Positions 34,191 to 45,346 are shown, counted from the stretch's first letter. The stretch is 64,000 bases of DNA from Larix kaempferi (GCA_027924585.1 BSBM01000904.1:15164501-15228500); one strand, 5' to 3'. The notes: generated by a model not told the origin, from the sequence alone. Numbers and translations: made by a program.

Positions 34191-35243
34191 TTTGAGCCCA
34201 GCCCCTTTTGTTGCAATATTTTCTGCATTTGAACAGCCCCCTGTCCTACCTGCAGCCCACTTCCTTACAGCCTTTCTGCAACATAATTTATGTTCCCTTT
34301 ACAGAATCTTTTTAAAATTTCAATATTTTTAATTCAGAAAATTTTGCAAGTTAAAGTTTCAATTCTAGCATTATTGATAGTTAGAAGTTGTCCCCCTTGT
34401 GGCACTTCTATTTTGGGTTCATAACCTCACGAGCACACACTCTGTCACATAAATCAAGTGAGCCTTAAAAAGTACCTAATTGAACCAACATTCTAACCCC
34501 ACTTGGGGAACACAAAAGAATCATTGTAGTTAGGTAGGATCGGGGGGATAGGCTTCCAATAACACCCCTCGGTTATTTCACTTGAGACATAGTTGTTGTC
34601 CAAATAGGGAACCAAAATCCCCTAGTACTTTTTGGCACGGTCACGACCAGTTTATCAGAGGGCCTCTCCCTTAGGAGGGTTGAAGTCGGGAGACTGGTTC
34701 CGGAGGCCTGAGTGGAATACCGCACTCCATTCAGTAACCGAAGGGCTACCTTTCGCGGTTCGCGGGATATCCCTGTATAGGGGTATTGCGGTCAACGAAC
34801 TAAACGACAGATTCACCTTTCTGGACGTGTCATGAACGGGGTATCTTAGTTTCCATTCTTCTAGGATTGACTACCCGGTGTCCCTCCCGGTAGGGGGATA
34901 TCATAGCCACTTGGCTTTCCTACTCATATTGTCTGACCTGGATTTCATCACCTTGCAGAGGATATGTTTAGTTGAGTCAGAATACTTTTAGTTAGGTGTT
35001 TGCATGCTCCTTTACCTCCCTTTGGTCTAGTGAGTCCACCATTTTTTCTTTTTAGGAAACCTGCTGCTTGTTGGTATTCTGACCATCTTTGTTGACACTC
35101 CACCTATTGTAGCACAGCTGTTGCAATGGGTGTTTTGAGTTGGTTGTTGGCCTGAGTGCCTTGTTTTTTTTAGCTCTCCTTCTGCACACTCGGTTGCATT
35201 AGGCCTTTTTTGAGCTGTTTTTCTACTCACCTCAACCCACAGA
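34191..35243 (+). other. Remaining gypsy leader, no gene
   Basis: Untranslated region between the repeat array and gag. It ends in CTCAACCCACAG at 35242, a possible splice acceptor immediately upstream of the open gag frame. Another acceptor-like TTTTCTTTTTAG lies near 35055. No long ORF. Confidence 0.55.
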
Positions 35244-38200
35244 GATTTGACACCATCCGTCACCATTGAGTCCCCGAGACATTCTCGGCGCCTCAGGGGC
35301 GAGCCCCCACAGCACGGTTCTCTTGACACCACCCGTCATAGATTCCGATCATTATCCGTTGATACCACTCATCACATATCTAGACCCCTGTCACTTGACT
35401 CCACTCGTCAGCGACGTAGGACTCCGTCACCAGATAGTGACGCCCCTTACTTTACCTCCGATTCTGACGAAGAGTCAGAGAACCCTATTTACACTGCCCC
35501 TACTAGCCCCATGGCTGGCACGACTTCCACTCCGTTTGTGATAGGGACCATTGGTGGCACATCCACCATTACACCAGTTACTACACCTGTTTTGGGTATG
35601 CCCTCCATGGGACCCTCATCTACTGTTCCCCTCACAGTACCTATTCCCGCAGCGGGAATACCTATCCCCACTACATCAGTGGCTCACACTACCCATGGTG
35701 GTGTTGGACCATCCTCCACTACCTCAGTTCCCCCACTTGGGGGCACCACCCCAAATCCTGTCCCTCCACTTGGGGGCATTGGCCCCAACTTGGTCCAACC
35801 CACTACTGTGTCACATCCTTCTTCCAGTTTGCCGTTCATGGCTAGCCTCAACCTACCTGACCTGGCCAGATTGACCAACGACCCTATTCGACACGACCCT
35901 ACGTGGCCTCATATGCCTACCAAGCTCCCCTCTGACATCCCTAAGTTCGAGGGCAAGGCCGGTGAGGACCCACAAAACCATATCATGTCTTTCCACCTAT
36001 GGTGTTCCTCTAACTCCATAGTGGACGACTCTGTTCGCCTCCATCTCTTACAGCGCACCTTCACTGGCTCTGCAGCCAAGTGGTATATTGAGCAGCCTCA
36101 TGGGACCCACGCCACTTTTTCTTCCCTGGCCTCGACCTTCCTGCAGTTCTTCCAGTTGCCTTTCCGCTATGACGCAGGCGTTGAGATCCTTCTATCTTGT
36201 AGACAAAACACGGCTACCCATATCACGGACCACATCCATGAGTGGCGTCGACGCCGTAGCTTATGCAAGATCAAACTAGACGACCGTATCTTCCTCGATT
36301 GGTTCCTCAAGTCCCTTCTTCCTATTATCGCTAAGGATGTAGCTTCAGAAAGACCCCAGTCTGAAGAAGAGGCCATCCTTAAGGCACAACAGTTCGACCT
36401 CATTTACGCCCAATCGGGTTACCTTTATACCATTATACCTGACGCCCCTCGCGGCGAGTCCTCCCAGCATGATGCGTCGGGGGCATCCCACGCTGCAGAT
36501 GGTATCATTGGCCGTGTTTCTTCGCATCCCCAACCATTTTCTATAGCACGTCCTACCCCTGGCCCCGACCTGTCGCGGGCTACCTCACAGTCTGGAGCAA
36601 CTAACTCGTATGCTCACATGACACATCACCATTCCCATGGACCCTCATGTCCACCTTAGTGCTTCGGGTATGCGACTCCTGCTTATGCTCCCCCAGTCGC
36701 CCCTCAGCCTTACTACCATCAGCAGGCTGCCCCCGCTCCTGCGCCTCCACAAGCCCAACCCGCTTATTATACGCCACAGGCACCCCCTGCGGCAAACCCA
36801 CAACCTGCTCCGTAGCCATATCAGCAACCCCCTCAAGTTGCTGCACCTGCTCAGCCTCAACCTACATATCATCCTCCGTAGCCTGCTCCAGCACCCGCGC
36901 AACCTCAAAATCCACCTGCTGCCCAAGGGCAAGTTTACGCCCAACAGAACCCGCAGCAAAACCAAAATAACCAACGAAACCAGGGCCAACAGAACCGCGA
37001 CAAAGGTCGTAATCATGGGAACAACCAACCTGCCGACCAAGCTGGTCAACCGGCTAATCCCCCCGACAACAACAATGCGGCCCCCGCTAATCAAAACCCT
37101 GATCGCCCGCCCAAGCAGGCTAAAAACCCCAATTTGCGAACGAACCACCCTTGTTCTATTTGCGGGGTCTATGGACATTACACACACGCTTGCCCACACT
37201 TGGAGCGAGCTCGGCAACTCTGGGTTGATGAGGCCCATCGCCAAGGGCATGCGGCTCCCCAAGCACCGCCCAACCCTCCCTAACCTCAACAACCCCCTTT
37301 GGTGCTGCAAAACTCCTTACCGACCCAAGGCGTAGTGAACACTCAGCCGTTGGCTCCCCATCAAGCCAACGCGCCCCAACAACAACAGATCACTTACGCT
37401 GCTCCTGATCAACCCATGTTTGATTCAGGTACCCACCACTTGCTGATGATGTCATCTACTGACGTCAATCTCCAGACCCGTCGGAACCAATATGGCTCCA
37501 CCTCTGAAGCCACTCCCACGGATAAACCCACTAATGCCCATCCCACCGATCAGGCGTTACGTATACCCCCGCCTCCCATAGACGGCGCTGCGAAAGCACC
37601 TCGTTTCCCACTTCGCCGAATCAACAATAACCCTAATGCGCGCGCTGCGTCAAACTACAACATAGTAGACGACCTATCCCAATCTCTCGCAGCCATGTCT
37701 GCGTTAGAAGTCTTGAAGAACTGCCCTTCCAAGCGCAAGACTTTACTCTCCGCCATTGGGGGGATTGACCCAACTGATTCGCATTTGATGGCCTTTGATT
37801 TAGACCAGTCTGAACCACGCCTACCTTCCAGCTTAGCATTCCAAGTTACTGTCTCCGTTATGAATCTTGTCATCCATCGGTGCATCATCGATGAGGGTGC
37901 CTCCACATGCGTTATGTCTACATTCGTATGGCAGAAGCTAGGATCCCCTCCTCTCCAGCAGTCCACCACTGCGTTACGTGCCTACGACGGTCGTTCGGCC
38001 CAGCCCCAAGGCCTCCTTCCCAACGTACCTGTCCAGTTAGGTGGTAAAACAGTCCTTATTGACATAGAGGTAATCAATGCCCAATTGGATTATAACCTTT
38101 TACTTGGCCGCAGCTACATGTATGCCATGCGAGCGGTTGCCTCTTCCGTCTTTCAGACCATGATGTTCCCCCATGAGGGACGCGTGATTAAAATTGACCA

Positions 38201-39941
38201 GCTCACCTACTATGATCCCAGTGCTCCTGCGGCACCTGAAAATGTTCTCCCCATGGTTGAAAAACCTGTTTCTCCTGCCACCACCTCGTTTGTTTCCTCT
38301 ACGGGGCCTGGAGTCTACTCAGACGCGCCGATGACCTCCACCTTTCAATCCATTCCTCCGCCGTCATCTACGCCCGAAATGTCTGACTTATGTACCTTGT
38401 CCCACGACAACCTACCACCTAATACTCAACCACCCTTGTTTCCAAAACCACCATTGGTACCTAGCCACATTGGTGTTACACCGATCCATACGATCCCCTT
38501 CCTAGTCCCTCCATCGGGAGTAGTAAGCGCCCCGGTCATGGCTACCCTTAGCCTCCCTGGGTTAACTTTGGGATTACCTGTATGGTATCTTTCGCCTCCC
38601 GTTCGCCCACCGACACCAGATGTCGTCCTCCAACCGGTGCAACCCATGGCTACTACCACTCAGCCACCTCCCGGTGTCTCTACCCCTTCGTCCTCCACGA
38701 CACCCCCTCCTACTCCCAAACCCACTGGGGGCAGAGGTCCACAACCTTACACTGCTGTACCACCTCCCAAGACAGTCAAAAACCCTCCAGTATTTCGTGC
38801 TCCTCCCAAATGCTCGCTGTGCGACGAGTTGGGCCATGCGACCCACCAATGCCCACAGTTACCAGCTTTGCAGAAGCACATGCAGATGCTCGACGATGAC
38901 CCCAACATCCCAACTGTCGAACTCAACCCCACTCCCAAGCCTAAAGATAAGACCCTACGTACCAACCACTCCTGCGCCATATGCGGTATTTACGGGCATT
39001 ATTCACATCATTGTCCCGATCTCCCGGATTACAGAGCGGCTCTTTATGAGATGAACAATCTGGATCTAGAGACGGCACCACCCACCATTGAGGAGATTTA
39101 CCCCCCGGTCTCTCCCCCTTCTGGAGAGGTTAATATCATTTATATGATCTCTTCCACCACTACTTCAACCACTACCCCCTCGTCAACCGATTTGACGATG
39201 CAAACTTTCCGTACTGACGAAGAGATTCTTGAGGCCCTTACCGCCCCAGATTATCCCTGGGATGATATGCATCATCGTTCCTACTTCATCCCAGACGAAT
39301 CCTCCTCTAGCACCGCTACCCAATACGCGGTTGAATCCAAAGACTTCCTCCCCACCAAGGTCGACTGGTTCAAGGACCCTATTCCTGCTCCTGACGCCTT
39401 CGAAGAGGGTAACATGGCCAACATCTCACCTGTCATCCAAGTTGATATCGCTGCCCCAGGACGTGCCCCTGAACTCATTACTTTAGGAGCATTCTGCAGT
39501 AAGCAAGAGATTGAGGACTACATACACCTTTTCAAAGAATTATGTGATGTCTTTGCTTGGTCCTATACTGAAATGCTTGGTCTTGACCCTGCCATTATAG
39601 AGCACCACATTAACACATGGCCTGATGTTCCCCCCGTTCGTCAGAAACAACATCCTCTTCCTCCCTCAAAGTTCCCAGGATGTGCCCCTGAACTCATCAC
39701 TTTAGGAGCCTCCTGCAGCGAGCAGGAGATTGAGAATTATAAACAACTCTTCCAAGAGTTTCGTGATGTATTTGCTTGGCCCTCTACCAGAATGCCTGGG
39801 TTCAACACCGTCATTCTCAAACATCACATAGACACACGGCCAGAGGAACTCCATGTTCGTACTGAAACCAACTCTGAAGGCCTTCCTTTACGCAACCCCC
39901 ATGATGGGTTGCATCCTAAGGAGTCTCTATCCCTAGAATAA
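35244..39941 (+). pseudogene. gag-protease of the young gypsy element, one frame with four TAG/TAA
   Basis: The frame is open from the acceptor-like CAG at 35242 but has no ATG before 35511, so the Ser/Arg-rich N-terminus (RSLSVDTTHH, TSDSDEESE) implies either an upstream exon or initiation at 35511. The capsid-like retrotransposon gag domain spans about 35910-36410 (FTGSAAKWYIEQ, LDDRIFLDWFLKSLLP, QFDLIYAQSGYLY). Stops TAG 36657, TAG 36813, TAG 36879 and TAA 37281 lie in a Pro/Gln-rich linker. CCHC knuckles are at 37152 (CSICGVYGHYTHAC), 38811 and 38973. Protease lies around 37890 (IIDEGAST in place of D-S/T-G, then LDYNLLLGRSY). The end carries a pre-RT segment (APELITLGA...DVFAW) duplicated in tandem at 39458 and 39677. 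RT itself is missing. No frameshift in 4.7 kb. Confidence 0.85.
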
Positions 39942-40038
39942 CTGGCGACCTCATTGGTCCGCATTGTACAGTTTGCTCTCTTTTTGTTTTTTACTTTTTT
40001 ACCATCATCTTACATTCATCATTCCTGCATGATTACAG
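39942..40038 (+). other. Inter-ORF segment with splice-acceptor-like end
   Basis: A long pyrimidine tract leads to GCATGATTACAG, ending at 40038 exactly before the RNase H ATG. The RNase H ORF may therefore be expressed from a spliced subgenomic RNA. The donor is not identified. Confidence 0.4.
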
Positions 40039-40467
40039 ATGGACCATTTTCCACCTTGTTGCACTGGATTCGCTGATGGGGCAAGCCGCTGGTCTCCCAA
40101 CCTGTCTTCTACAGCATGGGTCTTGTACTCCCCTTCCAACGAGATGATTCACCTTGACGGAATATGTATAGGCACTGCTACCAATAACCAGGCGGAGTAT
40201 GATGCTGTGATCGGTCTCTTGACTGCCGCCCTTCAAATGGGCATATGTCACCTTCATGTGTTCCTTGACTCACAGCTAATTGTCTCCCAGCTCAATAATT
40301 GCTACCAGGTGCGTGATCCCTGCCTGTATCAAAAATTCCTGCGCGCAAAACAACTCAGCCGACAATTTGAATCGATCACATTCACACATGTCCCCAGAGC
40401 CCAAAATAGTGTCGCAGACCAAATGGCCAACACCATTCTAGATTGGCATATCAATCACACCATGTAA
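40039..40467 (+). CDS. Stand-alone RNase H ORF of the young gypsy element
   Basis: 142 aa, intact from ATG to TAA. FADGASR carries the first Asp, NNQAEYDAVIGLLTAAL the Glu, VFLDSQLIVSQL the second Asp and HVPRAQNSVADQMAN the last Asp, the pattern of the additional (plant/archaeal-like) RNase H of Tat-type gypsy pol. In related elements it is the C-terminal neighbour of RT-RNase H within one polyprotein. Here it is separate, with its own ATG and no RT. The residues needed for two-metal catalysis are all present, so it may still degrade RNA in RNA-DNA hybrids. Confidence 0.85.
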   Translation: MDHFPPCCTGFADGASRWSPNLSSTAWVLYSPSNEMIHLDGICIGTATNNQAEYDAVIGLLTAALQMGICHLHVFLDSQLIVSQLNNCYQVRDPCLYQKFLRAKQLSRQFESITFTHVPRAQNSVADQMANTILDWHINHTM

Positions 40468-40921
40468 CATCATGCATCACAAACCCATAGCATCTCATAA
40501 AAATATATAAAAGACCAAAAAGATTGCATCGCATCCACATTTTGCATCCATGTACATACACCACATGCATATCCATAGGGGCATCCACGTGCCTAAACAT
40601 ACATATATCATGTTGCATCATAAAAAATACACAAGGGGCATCCACGTGCCTAACATCCTAACCTACTTGCATCCACGTGCAATGTAAACCTATCATAACT
40701 CATAAAGCGCATCCACGTGCGTACAAATAAAACAACATCATCCAAACAGGTGCATCCACGTGCATATATATATAAATCAAAAAAAAAATATACATGTTCA
40801 GTGCTATACATGTCCTGAGTACCCCTGTACTCAGCTATACAAAAAATGGCTATACATCCCTAGCAGCCTCATCAACATACATGTCGTAGCTACAAAACTC
40901 GGGGGGAGTCCCCTGCACTCC
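40468..40921. other. Convergent intergenic segment of the gypsy element
   Basis: Lies between the 3' ends of the sense RNase H ORF and the antisense PMD gene, so it should hold both transcript 3' ends. It contains five copies of GCATCCACGTGC. Confidence 0.6.
40581..40763. repeat. Five copies of GCATCCACGTGC (G-box core CACGTG)
   Basis: Exact 12-mers at 40581, 40638, 40669, 40709 and 40752, spaced 31-57 bp in AT-rich DNA. Two are embedded in a longer GGGGCATCCACGTGCCTAA. CACGTG is the core recognised by plant bHLH and bZIP factors. Confidence 0.9.
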
Positions 40922-42244
40922 CTAATGAGAGTCGTATCCTGCATCACTGCCTGCATCGGCTGCCTCTGAGTCCTCCCCTCGCTCCTCCTCCGGCAAGTCC
41001 TCCTCTCCTCCGGCCTCCTGTGCCCGGACCCGGTCCACCAAGATCGCCACCCGGATCGCGATGGATCTGAACTCGCGGGGTGCCCCCATGCAATCCCGTA
41101 CCACATCAGGATCGACATCCCGCCATCCCTCGTCCGTCACTCCTATCAACAACCGGTCCAGTAGTTCCCGTACAGACTCTAGGGTCACCTCTAGATCCCG
41201 GCGCCGAACCTCTCCTCGCCCAGGCAACGCTAGAACAGCCACAATCCCCCTCCGTGCCACATGTCCTGGAGGCGGTCTCGGGCCCACATCTGCAAGATCA
41301 CCCACATGTCAGTCACAGTATATCAATCTAATATCATATAAATCAAACCTGACGCACATAACATATAACAAAGATACATACATACCGTCGGGACCCCATG
41401 CCTGTCCTGACGCTCGTGGCGCCTCCGGATCTCCCGTGAAGTCCATATCCCGATACGGGAAGTCGTCCAGAGTCAGTGGTATCTGGAGCCACTGCAGGTA
41501 CAACTCCTGCGTGAAATATCTGCCCACGTCGCCGCCACCACGGCGGTGCATCATCTCGCCCCACCGCACCATCCGCGGCTCCCTCATCCCTCCTGGCCTG
41601 ATCGGCACCCGTGGCCGCAGTGTGGGTACCCTCTCCATAAAGAAGGCACATAAGAAGGACCCAAAACAAAAGCCCTTGCCATCTTCCTTCGCTGCCGTCA
41701 GCTGTCGCTGAACACAGGTCAGGAACATCTGGCCCCAGGCGTAGTACACCCCATCCAGTACGCGCTCTACCATCTGCATCTGACCCCCAAACACCTTCTC
41801 AGGTGACTGGGAACCCAATACCCGCACCACACACGCCGCCATGGCCTGCACTGCCGGCTCCTGTAGGTCCCTCACCAGGAGTGCATTCCTATGCACCCTC
41901 GCGTCCGGACCGCAGTACCTCTCCAACATGTCCTCCATGTCGACGTCCGCGGCAACCCGCGGCTGTGTGTCTGCCACCCTGCCCAGGCAGGGCAACCCCG
42001 TCAGAAAGTATACATCGGTCAGGGTGAGGTCCACCCTCTCACCCTGTACCCGGAAAGCCTATATGTCCGGCTCCCAGAAGCTGATCAGACGGTTCAGCAG
42101 CAGTGCTGCTGACCGTATCATAGGTATCTGTGCGAACTTCAGTAGTCCGCACAGTCCCAGCGCAGTTCGCACATGGCGATTCCCTTGAATGAAACCCATG
42201 GTCTCATCAGGGATCTCCCGCTCTCTCCAGAGAACCTGCGGCAT
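40922..42244 (-). CDS. Antisense plant-mobile-domain (PMD) gene inside the gypsy element
   Basis: Coding exon A is 42244-41386, from ATG (MPQVLWREREIPDETMG) after an acceptor at 42246. Exon B is 41289-40922, ending TAG. The intron 41385-41290 (96 bp) has GTATGT/TTGCAG ends and joins in phase 1 to give WGPDDVGPRPPPGHVARRG. The PMD signature is clear: LLNRLISFWEPDI, FRVQGERVDLTLTDVYFLTGLP, then GRVADTQPR and later YRDMDF. PMD proteins of the MAIN/MAIL type are nuclear and needed for gene and transposon silencing; related domains are carried by plant transposons. One TAG at 42061-42059 follows EPDI at a likely Gln codon and would truncate the product at 61 aa unless read through. Exon B ends in an acidic tail. 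Confidence 0.72.
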
Positions 42245-42245
42245 C

Positions 42246-42681
42246 CTGCCAATCACACAAAGTAAACTCATCAGACTCATGTCAACTAAAATAAAGTACT
42301 TTTCCCTCTCCTAGAAGACCCTAATAGCTCGGCCCAAACCGTGGATTTCGGGCTTCCTGCCGCGGCTGTCAGGAATATGGTCACGGTTCCCAACCGCGCC
42401 TGTCAGCCCTAAACCCGCGGTTGGGAACCGCGTGTTCCTCCTTGGAACTCGCGGTACTCGACCGTGGTTCCATCCAGGAAACACACGGTCTCCAACCGCG
42501 TGGTTCAACCCGAAACACGCGGTCTCCAACCGCGTGGTCCATCTCGAAACTCGCGGTCTTCAACCGTGGTTTCGACCCCCTAACCCGCGGTCCACCCCAC
42601 GTGGACCGTACAAATAAACCCTGGGACCCACTACCCACCCCCGACCCTAAAAAAATATGCAGGTATGAGTTTGACGGAATA
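42246..42681 (-). other. Predicted intron 1 of the antisense PMD gene
   Basis: Donor GATACAG|GTATTC at 42683/42682 and acceptor GATTGGCAG ending at 42246, giving a non-coding first exon of about 100 bp below the TATA box. It contains the 34-bp repeat array. Inferred from splice consensus only. Confidence 0.45.
42325..42615 (+). repeat. 34-bp hairpin repeat array
   Basis: About eight or nine units of the type AACCGCGTGGTTCAACCCGAAACACGCG..., each able to pair CGCGGT with ACCGCG. Period is about 34 bp. Blocks such as GCCGCGGCTGTCAGG and CGCGCCTGTCAGCC resemble units of the leader array at 33805-34190. Confidence 0.85.
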
Positions 42682-42808
42682 CCTGTATCTCCCGGATCTG
42701 AAATCGACCGGTCGGATCGTCCAGAAATGCCACCTAAGCTCTGGTCCACTCTGATCACAAGTCAAAGTCAAACAAGTACAAATGACACATGTCATGTTGG
42801 ACCCACCA

Positions 42809-42817
42809 CTATTTATA
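42809..42817 (-). promoter_or_regulatory. TATA box of the antisense PMD gene
   Basis: TATAAATAG on the - strand, about 130 bp upstream of the predicted first donor. Independent of the LTR promoters. Confidence 0.55.
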
Positions 42818-42980
42818 GTCAGTTGACTTTTTCTTGTTTTGGCCATTCTGAACCCATACGGAGTCCATTTTACGAACCGTTTCCACCATTGGAATCAGCA
42901 CGACGAGACCGTCATGATGGTCACTTCGTTGCATTATTTCTGTTCCGTCACTTTTTGCCCATTTTTCAGACGCCACTAGT

Positions 42981-43330
42981 CGCCTCGGTTTGCGTGCCAC
43001 ATCGGTCGTTCTCCGTTTTTCACATGTTTTATATCATCGGATTCATTTTTCCGAGCTGTTGATGATGCTTGAGATCATTTCTCGCTCTCACCCCCAGATT
43101 TTTTGGGTATTTTTTCCGAAACGCCCTCGTCGCCTCGGTGTGCGTGCCACATCGACCGTTACCCGTTTTTGACACCCTTTATATCGTCGGATTCATTTTT
43201 TCGAGCTCGTGATGATGCTTGAGATCATTTCTCGCTCTCACTTGGTACAATTTCAACATTGTGTCCCGACACCTTGCTGCCTCGGTTTGCGTGCCACATC
43301 GGCCGCTATCGGATTGTTCCACATTTTTAC
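42981..43330 (+). repeat. About 150-bp tandem repeats
   Basis: Three units marked by CGCCTCGGTTTGCGTGCCAC at 42981, 43131 and about 43278, with shared TATCNTCGGATTCATTTTT and GATGATGCTTGAGATCATTT blocks. Confidence 0.88.
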
Positions 43331-43802
43331 ATGAGCCATTCACTCCTGTCATACTGCAAATGTTTCGTTATTTTGCCACCATTTCATCTACCCCGCAAGG
43401 AGGCCCACCAGTGTTCCCCACTACCCTCGTTCTTGATCATCATTACTGATCCTTGATTGAACACTTCCTCCTTGCCTGGCCATTCCTTTTGTTCGGTATA
43501 ATTTTATCCCTTTTTCGAGCCGGACAACTCCTTTACGAAAAATTCACTTAGGGAGTTTCCGTTAAGCTCTTTTCTGACTCCTAAAAGAATGAAAAGATCG
43601 CCTAGCAATCTTGCTTCCTTTCATGCTCGTTAAAGTACCTGAAAGGGCGTCTATCTGGTATAAGTTTACCCCTTTTCCGGACCTGGTAGACTAATTACGA
43701 AAAAGGAATACTCTAGTCACACCGGCTAGAAGAGTTCTTCATTGCATCCTTTTATGCTTCTTTGGGCCTTGGAGACTAAATCTACGAAAAAGCAACCCCC
43801 TG

Positions 43803-44013
43803 GAGTCTTCTTAATTGCTTTCAGACTCTCTAAAATTGAAAGCAACCACGAGCATGCGTTATCCTGGGCTCGTTAAATCCACACGACAGTACCATTCCAT
43901 CACTTCAGAGTCTCCTTATCGCTTTCAGACTCCTTAAAATTGAAAGCCACCACGAGCATGAACTGTCCTGGGCTCGTAAAAATCCACACGACAGTATCAT
44001 TTTACACACACTT
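43803..44013 (+). repeat. About 105-bp tandem duplication
   Basis: Two units sharing GCTTTCAGACTC, AAATTGAAAGC, ACCACGAGCATG, TCCTGGGCTCGT and CCACACGACAGTA. Confidence 0.85.
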
Positions 44014-44031
44014 CTTCTAGTTCCTTAACCC

Positions 44032-44481
44032 ATGAAGAAGTTCCCACCCGTGCCTCCTGGCACCGTGATCAATCATATCGGCAGCACCCCCAATCAGGTC
44101 GCCTTTGTTCAGAGTATTCTGCAGTCTCCTGCCATGTTATACCAGCTTGAGTATCCCTCAGACCAGTTATCCTCCCAGATCCATTACAGCTATGATCCCT
44201 TTCCCCTCAGTCAATTTCATATGCTGCCAGATCATTCCCATTATCATACTCTGAACAAAGGAAGTTTGAGTCCACCCACTCTACTTGCCCAGTTGTCCCC
44301 CCCACAGTTTTCCAGTCCTGCCATCAGTACTATCACATTTCGGTTCTTCACCTCGCGCTCCTGTCAAGGAAACATCATTGCCTTGATAGTTGCAGGTCTC
44401 CCTCTGTCGACGACAGCTCCTCTATTCCAGAGGATAGGCCCAGAGGTCCCTACGCCTTGGACTTATCACCATCTGTGGTAA
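44032..44481 (+). CDS. Possible small ORF, unrecognised
   Basis: 149 codons from ATG to TAA (MKKFPPVPPGTVINHIG...). Rich in Pro, Ser and Leu, with no recognisable domain, signal or membrane segment. It lies in the tandem-repeat-rich 3' region of the gypsy element and may be chance. I do not assign a function. Confidence 0.2.
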   Translation: MKKFPPVPPGTVINHIGSTPNQVAFVQSILQSPAMLYQLEYPSDQLSSQIHYSYDPFPLSQFHMLPDHSHYHTLNKGSLSPPTLLAQLSPPQFSSPAISTITFRFFTSRSCQGNIIALIVAGLPLSTTAPLFQRIGPEVPTPWTYHHLW

Positions 44482-44949
44482 GTGCCTCTGGATCATTCTA
44501 AGAGGAGACATCATTGCATCTCTGAGTGGTTGTTCCTCACATGCTCGACTTCAGCACCTTGATCGCATCATTGAGGATCGCGTAGGATTGTATCCCATCA
44601 TTATTTGTTGAAGACCCCGGATTTCCCCCGACTCTAGCACATTGGTGAGTCACTTCGGAACGTCCAGTTGTATGTTCCCATGGATGTCCGGGCTGCGTTG
44701 GCGTTTGTATTCGGAAGCCATCCAGTTCTATGCTTCCTTGAGTACCCAGATCAGTTCCAGTTCAGTGTACCATTGCGAGTGTACCCCTTGTCACTCCAAT
44801 CCAGCAGCTCATTAGTTCCTTTGGTACCACATTCAGTAGCACTGTTGATTATTCTAGTGTATCAGTTTTTCAGCTCAGACATGGTCCACCCAGCAGTATG
44901 TCCCAGATTTTGTGTCTCCTCTGGACACTCATGATGTACACAGTGGTTC

Positions 44950-45195
44950 TCTATGTATCTTTCAGGTCCCTCTTTTCGGGCCTCACAGTTTTTTATGTAT
45001 CTTGATACGAGCATGGGTATGCCCGCCTCGTCCATATATTGAGATTATTCCTCAGTCAGTATTTGAGGTCATGTATATTTCAGGTCCCCATTTTTTGGAC
45101 CCCATTGTTATTGTTATGTTATATCCTGATACGAGCATGGGAATGCCCGCCTCGTCCATATGATCAGATGATTCCTCATCCATTATTGAGGTTAT
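44950..45195 (+). repeat. About 120-bp tandem duplication
   Basis: Two units with TATNTTTCAGGTCCC, TGATACGAGCATGGG, ATGCCCGCCTCGTCCATAT and ATTCCTCA blocks. Confidence 0.82.
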
Positions 45196-45333
45196 GTACT
45201 TTTAGTTCTTGCAGTTGTTCGGGATCATTGTTCCGGGCTTCAGTTTGTTTCTTCTCTTCTCTCCACACCCCAGGAAAACCATTCATGACTTATGATGTCC
45301 ATCGGCCATACGATGAGCTCCTGCCCTCGCACA

Positions 45334-45346
45334 TCAGGGGGCAATC
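45334..45346 (+). other. Polypurine tract region of the young gypsy element
   Basis: TCAGGGGGCAATC directly precedes the 3' LTR. Confidence 0.6.

Noticed and set aside
33708-34228. Open frames of 101-135 codons on both strands in the gypsy leader
   Set aside because: They are by-products of the 32-bp CpG-rich repeat array and precede gag.
35247-35249. Start of gag at a TTG codon
   Set aside because: Plant elements start at ATG; the first in-frame ATG is at 35511. The open N-terminal part more likely derives from an upstream exon.
36645-37310. 221-codon frame on the - strand opposite the gag linker
   Set aside because: Shadow of the Pro/Gln-rich gag frame, Arg/Leu-rich with no domain.
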